Shown: positions 33,042 through 40,233 of the stretch, in pieces
Layout of the letters: each line of letters begins with the position of its first letter
Numbering within the stretch: the first letter of the stretch is position 1
NCBI GenBank assembly: GCA_942493335.1
Contig: OW818693.1
Location: 3,162,001 to 3,226,000 of the forward strand
Origin: JAEWSN01 sp942493335
Lineage (GTDB): Bacteria; Bacillota; Clostridia; DSM-8532
Reading direction: 5' to 3'
Length of the DNA stretch: 64,000 nt
Position numbers and translations under genes: made by a program
Notes under the pieces: generated by a model
The model's database searches: none
Told to the model about the DNA's origin: nothing
What the model saw: only the letters and a program-made list of their open reading frames with translations

Positions 33042-33632
33042 ATGCATGCAAAATTTCTGTTGTACGGCCGATGCAGGCAAGCAACGGACCGTGTTGGGCG
33101 TGTGCTTGTCGGGGCCGGATACACATCTGTCGGCCATGTCGCGGAACCCATGTCCTTGCTTCAATCCATCCGTTCCTTGGAGCCCGACCTGATCGTGCTT
33201 GATCTTCAGGATGGATTCCATGAGATCGAATCCATCCTCCTCTCCATTGAGGAAGCATGGTTGGCCGCTCTAGTGCTCATGACAGGCACGCGTTCAAGGG
33301 AGATCGACCGCTTCCTCGAAAAAAGTGTGATAACCAGCTGGCTTCAGAAGCCACTGCAGGAAGACAGCATTCTTCCGATTGTGAGCCAGTGTCTGAAGAC
33401 TTTCCGGCTTCTCGCCGCACACCAGCGTGAAATCATCAGGCTCCGGCGTTCCATGGACGAACGGCGGATGCTGGAAAAGGCCAAGTGGATACTGGGGCAT
33501 ATTCAGGAGCTTTCGGAAGAAGAGGCCTACGAAGTCATTCGGAAGAAAAGCAGGGCCACCAGGCAATCGATGGGAAAAATCGCAGAAGCCATCGTCCTGG
33601 CCGCCGAATTCAGCATTCGGGGAAACCCATAA
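33042..33632 (+). CDS. ANTAR-domain response regulator (RNA-binding antiterminator)
   Basis: A 196-residue protein with a degenerate receiver-like domain (about 1-120) and a C-terminal ANTAR domain (about 135-190: RRSMDERRMLEKAKWILGHIQELSEEEAYEVIRKKSRATRQSMGKIAEAIV). ANTAR proteins bind paired hairpins in message leaders and stop transcription termination. The receiver has LIVLDLQDG, an Asp at the usual phospho site, but lacks the full acidic pocket. The start at 33042 follows CAGGAGGG. It is the first gene ahead of nifH, and terminators lie both in its leader and directly before nifH. I infer that it controls nif expression by antitermination. Confidence 0.85.
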   Translation: MHAKFLLYGRCRQATDRVGRVLVGAGYTSVGHVAEPMSLLQSIRSLEPDLIVLDLQDGFHEIESILLSIEEAWLAALVLMTGTRSREIDRFLEKSVITSWLQKPLQEDSILPIVSQCLKTFRLLAAHQREIIRLRRSMDERRMLEKAKWILGHIQELSEEEAYEVIRKKSRATRQSMGKIAEAIVLAAEFSIRGNP

Positions 33633-33663
33633 CCGGTACCGGTCAACAGAATATCCGGCCATG

Positions 33664-33714
33664 AAAGCCGTGACACCCGCACCATGTTGTGTGCAGGATG
33701 CCACGGCTTTTTTT
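33664..33714 (+). terminator. Intrinsic terminator between ANTAR regulator and nifH
   Basis: AAAGCCGTG (33664-33672) pairs exactly with CACGGCTTT (33702-33710) and is followed by a T-run. The 29-base loop can form an inner GCAC...GTGC stem. It stands 70 bases before nifH and no -35/-10 pair is visible after it, so nifH is probably reached by readthrough. That makes the site a candidate control point for the ANTAR protein or another antiterminator. Confidence 0.85.
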
Positions 33715-33783
33715 ATCATAATTCGGCAACACGGGACCACAGCACGGGGCGGCAGACGTCCGAAGCGGAAAAGGAGTGACTGG

Positions 33784-34602
33784 ATGAGACAGGTAGCGAT
33801 TTATGGAAAAGGCGGCATCGGAAAATCCACGACAACCCAGAATCTCACGGCAGGTTTGGGCGAGATGGGGAAGAAGGTCATGATCGTCGGCTGCGATCCG
33901 AAAGCGGATTCCACCAGACTGGTGCTTGGCGGCCTTTCACAGAAGAGTGTGCTGGACACACTTCGGGATGAAGGGGAGGATGTGGAGCTGGAAACCATTC
34001 TCAAGCGCGGCGTGTTCGACATCAAATGCGTCGAATCCGGCGGGCCGGAACCGGGTGTTGGCTGCGCAGGCCGTGGAATCATCACATCCATCAACATGCT
34101 GGAATCACTGGGAGCGTACACACCCGATCTGGACTATGTCTTCTACGACGTGCTTGGAGACGTCGTCTGCGGCGGGTTTGCCATGCCGATCCGCGAGGGC
34201 AAGGCGAAGGAAATCTATATCGTCGCTTCCGGCGAGTTGATGGCATTGTATGCGGCGAACAATATTGCCAAGGGCATCCTGAAATTTGCCGCAACCGGCG
34301 GAACACGCTTGGGAGGCATCATCTGCAACAGCCGGAAGGTGGACAACGAGCATGCGCTTCTGGAAGCCTTCGCCAAGGAACTGGGAAGCCAGCTGATCTG
34401 GTTTGTACCACGCGACAACATTGTACAGCGGGCGGAAATCAACAAGAAGACCGTCATCGAGTTTGCACCGGAAGCCGAGCAGGCGGATGCATACCGAGGC
34501 CTGGCCCGTGCCATTGATGGCAATGACATGTACGTCATTCCGCAGCCAATGGTTCAGGACAGATTGGAAGAATTGATGATGGAATTCGGCATACTCGGGT
34601 GA
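33784..34602 (+). CDS. nifH: Nitrogenase iron protein (dinitrogenase reductase)
   Basis: A 272-residue ATP-driven electron donor to the MoFe protein, also needed for cofactor assembly. Walker A GKGGIGKST lies at residues 9-17, switch II with the [4Fe-4S] Cys in YDVLGDVVCGG (about 130), and the other cluster Cys in GVGCAGRG (about 96), where the nearby Arg is the site for ADP-ribosylation in other bacteria. VGCDPKADSTRL is the P-loop partner. Length and all motifs are complete. The ATG at 33784 has AAAGGAG nine bases upstream; the longer frame to 33427 is over the ANTAR gene and not real. A 122-base gap with a small hairpin follows before nifI1. Confidence 0.98.
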   Translation: MRQVAIYGKGGIGKSTTTQNLTAGLGEMGKKVMIVGCDPKADSTRLVLGGLSQKSVLDTLRDEGEDVELETILKRGVFDIKCVESGGPEPGVGCAGRGIITSINMLESLGAYTPDLDYVFYDVLGDVVCGGFAMPIREGKAKEIYIVASGELMALYAANNIAKGILKFAATGGTRLGGIICNSRKVDNEHALLEAFAKELGSQLIWFVPRDNIVQRAEINKKTVIEFAPEAEQADAYRGLARAIDGNDMYVIPQPMVQDRLEELMMEFGILG

Positions 34603-34724
34603 AGGAAGGAGCAAGCCTGATCGGCGGATATGCCGACCGGCAGATGCATTGGATCAGGATGGATGGAGACGAGACTGCCGCGGAGGGCTCCGAGGGCAGT
34701 CCGAAGGACAAGGAGGATGAACGG

Positions 34725-35051
34725 ATGCTGATGGTAAGAGCGATACTACGTCCCGAGCGGGTGAATGCGGTGTTGTCCGAACTGGTGGAAGCCGGATTTC
34801 CGGCCGTGACAAAGATGGATGTCATGGGACGCGGTCGCCAGAGAGGCGTGAAGGTTGGCGATGTCTTTTATGATGAAATTCCTAAAGAAATGCTTTTCAT
34901 TGTGGTCAACGATGAGGACAAGGACGATGTGGTCCGCGTCATCCTGAAAAATGCGCGCACCGGAGAAAAAGGTGCTTTCGGCGATGGCAAGGTGTTCATC
35001 AGTCCGATTCAGACCGCTTACACCGTGAGTTCCGCAACAGAAGGATTGTGA
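34725..35051 (+). CDS. nifI1: PII-like nitrogenase regulator NifI1
   Basis: A 108-residue protein of the GlnB/PII superfamily in the position typical of archaeal and clostridial nif operons, between nifH and nifD. It begins MLMVRAILRPERVNAVLSELVEAGFPAVTKMDVMGRGRQRGVKVG, the PII beta1-alpha1 block with the start of the T-loop, and ends with ARTGEKGAFGDGKVFISPIQTAYTVS, the PII C-terminal block that binds ATP. NifI1 and NifI2 form a complex that switches off the MoFe protein when ammonium is present and is relieved by 2-oxoglutarate. Start chosen at 34725, nine bases after AAGGAGG; the longer GTG frame has no ribosome site. Confidence 0.95.
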   Translation: MLMVRAILRPERVNAVLSELVEAGFPAVTKMDVMGRGRQRGVKVGDVFYDEIPKEMLFIVVNDEDKDDVVRVILKNARTGEKGAFGDGKVFISPIQTAYTVSSATEGL

Positions 35052-35123
35052 GTGCGAGCTAAGGCAGAGCGGTAAAAGGCCGGATGCCTGCCGGAAGTGA
35101 ACCCACAGGGAAGGGGATCGCGC

Positions 35124-35504
35124 ATGAAGGAAATATTGGCCATCATTCGGATGGACATGATTGGCAAGACGAAACAGGCTCTGGTGGAAGCCGGGTTTCC
35201 CTGCATCACCGCACGAAAAGTGCTGGGGCGTGGCAAAAAATCGGTTTCCTACAGGGTGGCGGGAGACGGGATGAATTTCCTGAGTGATACCGTCGACAGT
35301 CAGGATCTTGCGCCGGGAGGGCATCGGCTTATTCCGAAGCGGATGATCAACATCATGATGGAGGATGCCGAACTGCAGAAATGCATTGAGGTCATCATGG
35401 AGATCAACAGCAAGGGGCATCCCGGAGACGGCAAGATATTCGTGATGGATCTGGATGACGCCATCCGCGTTCGGACGGGTGAAAAAGGAACGGCGGCGCT
35501 CTGA
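35124..35504 (+). CDS. nifI2: PII-like nitrogenase regulator NifI2
   Basis: A 126-residue PII-like protein, partner of NifI1. MKEILAIIRMDMIGKTKQALVEAGFPCITARKVLGRGKKSV opens the fold; the T-loop region is longer than in GlnB (YRVAGDGMNFLSDTVDSQDLAPGGHRLIPKRM), as in other NifI2 proteins; and GHPGDGKIFVMDLDDAIRVRTGEKG is the ATP-binding end. The nucleotide and 2-oxoglutarate binding functions follow from the family, not from visible residues alone. Start at 35124 with GGGAAGGGGA before it. It stands 72 bases after nifI1 and 57 bases before nifD. Confidence 0.95.
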   Translation: MKEILAIIRMDMIGKTKQALVEAGFPCITARKVLGRGKKSVSYRVAGDGMNFLSDTVDSQDLAPGGHRLIPKRMINIMMEDAELQKCIEVIMEINSKGHPGDGKIFVMDLDDAIRVRTGEKGTAAL

Positions 35505-35561
35505 GAGATTGCCTGCCCGGGTATGGTTCGGAGTGCAGGACAAGGCACAAGGAGGACAGGA

Positions 35562-37226
35562 ATGGACAGACGAATCGACGGCATGCTGGACAAATACCCG
35601 GCTGCAGTCTTCAAGAACCGGAAAGACCATCTGATCATGAAGACCGATGAAAAGACAGGCCCCATTGCCGCAAATTCCCGCACCATCCCTGGCATCGTCA
35701 CCAATCGCGGATGCTGTTATGCGGGCTGCAAGGGCGTCGTACTGGGCCCGCTGCGGGATGCGGTGGTCATCACGCATGGCCCCATCGGTTGCGGCTACTA
35801 CACCTGGGGGACGCGGCGCAACAAGGGGAAATCGGAGCCGGGAGAGAATAATTTCCTTCAATACTGCTTTTCCACCGATCTTCAGGAAGGCGACATCGTC
35901 TTCGGCGGGGAGAAGAAGCTGAAAGCGGCCATCACCGATGCTGTGAACCTCTTCCACCCATCCACCATCTTCATTTGCTCCACCTGTCCCGTCGGCCTCA
36001 TCGGCGACGATATCCATGCTGTGGCGCGGTGGGCGACGGCGGAATACGGAACCAAGGTCGTGTCCTTCAGCTGTGAGGGATACAAGGGGGTTTCGCAGTC
36101 CGGCGGCCACCACATCGCCAACAATGGGCTCATCACCCATGTCATCGGAACCGGGGACAAGGCGGTTGGCAAGCATGCCATCAATATCCTGGGCGAGTAC
36201 AACATCGGCGGAGACAGTTTCGAAATCGAGCGGATTCTCAAGTCCATCGGTTACGACATCGTTTCGGTCATGACAGGCAACGGCACCGTGGAAGCGTTGT
36301 CCAGCGCGCACAAAGCCCAGTTGAACCTGGTACAGTGCCATCGTTCCATCAACTACATCGGCGAGATGATGAAGACCAAGTACGGGATCGACTGGGTGAA
36401 AGTGAATTTCATCGGGATCCGCAGCACCATGAAGTCCTTGCGGGATGTCGCGAAGTATTTCGGCGACCCGGATCTCATCAATCGAACGGAACAGGTCATT
36501 GCCGAGGAACTCGAAGACATTCAGGAAGGCTTTGACCACTTCAAGACCATCACAACCGGGAAGACGGCGGCCCTGTTCGTCGGCGGATCCCGCGCCCACC
36601 ACTACCAGAAGCTGTTGGGCGATCTGGGGGTGAAGACCATTATGGCCGGCTATGAATTCGCCCACCGCGATGACTATGAGGGTCGTGAAGTCATCCCTTC
36701 CATCAAGGCGGATGCAGACAGCAAGAATATCGAAAGCATAGAGGTTGCTGCCGACCCGTCACAGTATCGCGTGGTGCTCACCCCGGAACAATATGCGGCG
36801 CTCGAAAAGGAAATCCCCCTGAATGATTATGCAGGCATGATTCGGGAGATGGACAATGGAAGCTATGTCGTCGATGACCTGAATCATTTCGAAACCGAGC
36901 AGCTGTTGAAAATTCTCAAGCCGGATATCTTCTGTTCGGGCATCAAGGACAAGTATGTCGCCCATAAGGCGGGCATCTTTTCCAAACAGCTTCACTCCTA
37001 TGACTATTCCGGTCCGTATGCGGGTTTCCGAGGTGCCCTCAACTTCGCGCGGGACATTGCAATGGGACTAACAACCCCCTCATGGAAACTGGCGGTTCCG
37101 CCGTGGAAGACCGAGCCGATGCTCAGCGGCACCGTGGGCGGGGCCATGGGATCTGTCGGAACGGGGACAACAGGAGCCGGTCCGGTCCCTGTCTCCCCCC
37201 GGAAGGAGGATGAGAAATATGCTTGA
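35562..37226 (+). CDS. nifD: Nitrogenase molybdenum-iron protein alpha chain
   Basis: A 554-residue alpha subunit. P-cluster Cys residues are in GCCYAGCKG, GPIGCGYYTW and CSTCPVGLIGDD; the FeMo-cofactor Cys is in NLVQCHRSINYI and the His in KQLHSYDYSGPYAG; the Gln and His of the active site are in VSQSGGHHIAN. Vnf and Anf systems need a delta gene between D and K, which is absent, so this is Mo-type. It is longer than the ~490 residues of Azotobacter NifD because of a ~55-residue insert (about 395-445, IEVAADPSQYRVVLTPEQYAAL...) known from clostridial NifD, and a Gly/Ser/Thr-rich tail of about 30 residues. GGAGG six bases before ATG. It overlaps nifK by eight bases. Confidence 0.97.
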   Translation: MDRRIDGMLDKYPAAVFKNRKDHLIMKTDEKTGPIAANSRTIPGIVTNRGCCYAGCKGVVLGPLRDAVVITHGPIGCGYYTWGTRRNKGKSEPGENNFLQYCFSTDLQEGDIVFGGEKKLKAAITDAVNLFHPSTIFICSTCPVGLIGDDIHAVARWATAEYGTKVVSFSCEGYKGVSQSGGHHIANNGLITHVIGTGDKAVGKHAINILGEYNIGGDSFEIERILKSIGYDIVSVMTGNGTVEALSSAHKAQLNLVQCHRSINYIGEMMKTKYGIDWVKVNFIGIRSTMKSLRDVAKYFGDPDLINRTEQVIAEELEDIQEGFDHFKTITTGKTAALFVGGSRAHHYQKLLGDLGVKTIMAGYEFAHRDDYEGREVIPSIKADADSKNIESIEVAADPSQYRVVLTPEQYAALEKEIPLNDYAGMIREMDNGSYVVDDLNHFETEQLLKILKPDIFCSGIKDKYVAHKAGIFSKQLHSYDYSGPYAGFRGALNFARDIAMGLTTPSWKLAVPPWKTEPMLSGTVGGAMGSVGTGTTGAGPVPVSPRKEDEKYA

Positions 37227-38580
37227 TGCAACACCAAAGGAAATATCAGAACGCAGCGGTCTCGTCATCAACCCGGCAAAAACCTGCCAGCCCGTCGGGG
37301 CCATGTATGCGGCCATGGGCATCCACAAATGCCTTCCGCACAGCCATGGTTCGCAGGGGTGCTGTGCGTACCACCGCAAGTTCCTGACCCGCCACTTCCG
37401 GGATCCGGTCACAGCCTCCACCAGTTCGTTTACAGAGGGGTCCGCTGTCTTCGGCGGCGGATCCAATCTCAAGACCGCCATCAAGAACGTATTCACCATC
37501 TATAATCCCGACATCATCGCGATTCACACGACCTGTTTGTCCGAAACCATCGGGGACGACATTCCGACCTATATCAACCAGTCGCAGGTCCCGGAAGGAA
37601 AGATCGTCATCCACGCAAACACACCCAGCTATGTCGGATCCCATGTTACGGGCTTTTCCAACATGGTGAAGGGGATGGTGAAGTATCTGGCGAAACGGGA
37701 TGGCATCAATGGCAAAATCAATGTCATCCCCGGATTTGTGAATCCCTCGGACATGCGGGAGATGAAACGGCTGATGACTGTGATGGATATCCCTTTTATC
37801 CTGTTCCCGGACACTTCCGGGGTCCTGGATGCACCGATGACGGGCAAGTACGATCTCTTCCCGGCGGGAGGTACACGAGTGGAAGAGCTGGTGGATGCGG
37901 GGAACAGCATCGCCACGCTTGCGCTGGGGTCGTTTGCCTCCGGAGACCCGGCCAACGAGCTCGAGCGGAAATGCCATGTGCCGGTGCAGGAACTTTTCAC
38001 CCCCATCGGCGTGAAGGCGACGGATGCCTTTCTGATGGCGCTTTCACGATTGACCGGAAAGCCTGTGCCGTCTGCATTGGAAGAAGAACGCGGACAGGTT
38101 GTGGACCTGATGGTGGATTGTCACTACCATTACCATGGGAAGACAGTTGCACTTTACGGGGATCCGGATTTCGTGATCGCCATGACGGATTTTCTGCTGA
38201 CCCTCGGCATTGTGCCCAAGTATGTTCTGACCGGGACGCCGGGCGAATCTTTCACACGCACGGTCAACACATTGCTGGAGACAGCCGGTGTGACCGGATC
38301 GAAGGTGAAGGCGGGAGGGGATCTGTTCACACTCCATCAGTGGATGAAGGATTCGCCCGTGGATCTGCTGATGGGCGGCACACATGGCAAGTACATCGCC
38401 CGCGCCGAGGATGTTCCGTTTGTCCGGGTCGGGTTCCCGATTCTGGATCGCAGCGTTCACGCTTATATGCCGCTGGTGGGATACCGGGGGGCGCTGCGGA
38501 TCATCGAATTGATCTCCAATGCGCTGCTGGATCGGCAGGATCGGGATTGTGCGGATGAAGACCTGGAGCTGATCATGTAG
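37219..38580 (+). CDS. nifK: Nitrogenase molybdenum-iron protein beta chain
   Basis: A 453-residue beta subunit. P-cluster Cys residues are in KTCQPVGAMYAAMG, HGSQGCCAYHRKF and HTTCLSETIGDDI; the ASTSSFTEGSAVFGGGSNL block and PGFVNPSDMREMKRLM segment follow as in other NifK. It lacks the long N-terminal extension of proteobacterial NifK, as in clostridia. The second ATG (37219) is nine bases after GGAAGGAGG; the first (37210) is too close. The start codon lies inside the nifD stop region, so nifD and nifK are translationally coupled for 1:1 assembly. A hairpin (AGGCAGG/CCTGCCT at 38625-38647, no T-run) lies between it and nifE. Confidence 0.97.
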   Translation: MLDATPKEISERSGLVINPAKTCQPVGAMYAAMGIHKCLPHSHGSQGCCAYHRKFLTRHFRDPVTASTSSFTEGSAVFGGGSNLKTAIKNVFTIYNPDIIAIHTTCLSETIGDDIPTYINQSQVPEGKIVIHANTPSYVGSHVTGFSNMVKGMVKYLAKRDGINGKINVIPGFVNPSDMREMKRLMTVMDIPFILFPDTSGVLDAPMTGKYDLFPAGGTRVEELVDAGNSIATLALGSFASGDPANELERKCHVPVQELFTPIGVKATDAFLMALSRLTGKPVPSALEEERGQVVDLMVDCHYHYHGKTVALYGDPDFVIAMTDFLLTLGIVPKYVLTGTPGESFTRTVNTLLETAGVTGSKVKAGGDLFTLHQWMKDSPVDLLMGGTHGKYIARAEDVPFVRVGFPILDRSVHAYMPLVGYRGALRIIELISNALLDRQDRDCADEDLELIM

Positions 38581-38694
38581 AACAGAATTGCAAGTCGTTG
38601 ATGCCGGTCCGGTCCGACGTGGGAAGGCAGGTCCTGCTTTCCTGCCTCGGGCTGGGACGGCGCACGGCATCCGATCTCCGAAGGGAGGGCGCAA

Positions 38695-38811
38695 ATGGAA
38701 AGAACAGATGTCCTGTCTGAACACAAGGCGCATATGGAAAGAACAGACGGTCTGCTTGAACGCAAGACGCAGATGGATAGAACAGACATCCTGACTGAAC
38801 GCAAAGCGCAT
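38695..38811 (+). repeat. Three tandem 39-bp repeats at the 5' end of nifE
   Basis: Three copies of 39 bases (38695-38733, 38734-38772, 38773-38811), each beginning with ATG, encode MERTDVLSEHKAH, MERTDGLLERKTQ and MDRTDILTERKAH. Only the first ATG has a ribosome site (GGGAGGG). The copies differ at several bases, so the duplication is not recent. Confidence 0.9.
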
Positions 38812-40233
38812 ATCGGTTGCGGCGGCGGCGCGGAAAAGAAAGTCAAATGTGACGGCCAGAGTGTCTCGGGCGCCGTCAGCCAACGGGCCTGTGTGTTCTG
38901 CGGTGCCCGTGTGGTGCTCAATCCCATCACGGATGCGGTGCATATCATTCATGGCCCGATTGGCTGTGCCAGTTATACCTGGGACATCCGGGGCAGTCTG
39001 TCCAGCGGTCCCGAGATCTACAGAAACAGCTTTTCCACCGACATGCGGGAAAGAGATGTCATTTTCGGTGGGGAGAAGAAACTGGCAAAAGCGATTGACG
39101 AAGCAGTTTCACGACATGCGCCGAAAGCTGTTTTCGTCCTGGCCACCTGCATCGTGGGCGTGATCGGAGACGATGTGGACATGGTATGCCGGGAGGCGGA
39201 AAAAAGGCATGGCATACCGGTCCTTCCTGTCAGATCCAGCGGGTTTGCCGGCAACAAGTCTGTCGGATACCGGGCGGCCGGAGATGCACTTCTTTCGTTG
39301 ATGGAACGGGGGTGGGCTTCAGCTGGGCCCACAGCGGGCCGAAAGGCGGGCAACCCGCCTGCAGATAACGGGTCTGCCAAATCAACAGGCAGATGTCAGG
39401 AGGGAGCCGTGCGTTCGGGGTCAAGACCCCGAATCAATTTCCTGGGAGATTTCAATTTGTCCGGTGAAACCTGGATGATCAAGGGGTATCTCGAATCCCT
39501 TGGGATTGAAGTCGGATGTACGCTGACAGGAGATGCGCGCATCGCGGATATAGCGAATGCGCCGTTTGCGGACTTCAACATCGTCCAATGCGCAGGGTCC
39601 ATGATGGCGCTGGCGGAGAAAATGAAGGAACGTTTTGGCATCCCCTATCATCAGGTCAGTTTTTTCGGACTCGCCGATACGGCAGAATCCCTGATGCGTG
39701 TGGCGGAAGCGACGAAGAATGAAGCGATCGTCAAGAAGGCGCAAGTCTTCATTCAGGCAGAACTGGCGCGCATCCTGCCAAAATTGGAGGGATTCCGTCA
39801 GCGGTTGAACGGACGGAGAGCCGCAGTTTATGTGGGTGGCGGCTTCAAAGCCATTTCATTGATCACGCAGTTTCGCGAACTCGGCATGGAAACGGTCATG
39901 GTGGGGACACAAACGGGGCGGCCAGAGGAATACGAAACGTTGCGCCGGTTGGTCAGCCCGGGAACCGTGATTCTTGATGACGCGAATCCGGCTGAAATGG
40001 AACATTTCATGAAAGAACACGGCGCCGACATCCTTGTCGGGGGGGTGAAGGAGCGGCCGCTTGCCTACAAACTCGGCGTGGCCTTCTGTGATCACAACCA
40101 CGAGCGGAAGCATGCATTGTGCGGGTTTGACGGCGTACTGAATTTCGCGGCCGAAGTGGACCTGTCCGTCAACAGTCCGGTCTGGCGTCTCATCCGCATG
40201 GAAAAGGAGGGACTGGCATGGAAAGAAGCATGA
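38695..40233 (+). CDS. nifE: FeMo-cofactor assembly scaffold NifE
   Basis: A 512-residue scaffold, half of the NifEN complex where the cofactor precursor from NifB gets molybdenum and homocitrate. Cluster and precursor Cys sites are visible: CVFCGARVVLNPITDAVHIIHGPIGCASY, then LATCIVGVIGDDVD, then NIVQCAGSM. The body follows family order to the FDGVLNFA segment. Two unusual parts are seen: a 39-residue start made of three 13-residue repeats, and an insert at about residues 208-246 rich in Gly, Ala, Ser and Arg (SAGPTAGRKAG...). The last 16 bases overlap the nifN-B start. Start ATG 38695 follows GAAGGGAGG. Confidence 0.95.
   Translation: MERTDVLSEHKAHMERTDGLLERKTQMDRTDILTERKAHIGCGGGAEKKVKCDGQSVSGAVSQRACVFCGARVVLNPITDAVHIIHGPIGCASYTWDIRGSLSSGPEIYRNSFSTDMRERDVIFGGEKKLAKAIDEAVSRHAPKAVFVLATCIVGVIGDDVDMVCREAEKRHGIPVLPVRSSGFAGNKSVGYRAAGDALLSLMERGWASAGPTAGRKAGNPPADNGSAKSTGRCQEGAVRSGSRPRINFLGDFNLSGETWMIKGYLESLGIEVGCTLTGDARIADIANAPFADFNIVQCAGSMMALAEKMKERFGIPYHQVSFFGLADTAESLMRVAEATKNEAIVKKAQVFIQAELARILPKLEGFRQRLNGRRAAVYVGGGFKAISLITQFRELGMETVMVGTQTGRPEEYETLRRLVSPGTVILDDANPAEMEHFMKEHGADILVGGVKERPLAYKLGVAFCDHNHERKHALCGFDGVLNFAAEVDLSVNSPVWRLIRMEKEGLAWKEA

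Noticed and set aside
35562..38580. Vanadium or iron-only nitrogenase
   Set aside because: No delta-subunit gene lies between the D and K genes, and NifD keeps the Mo-type active-site residues.
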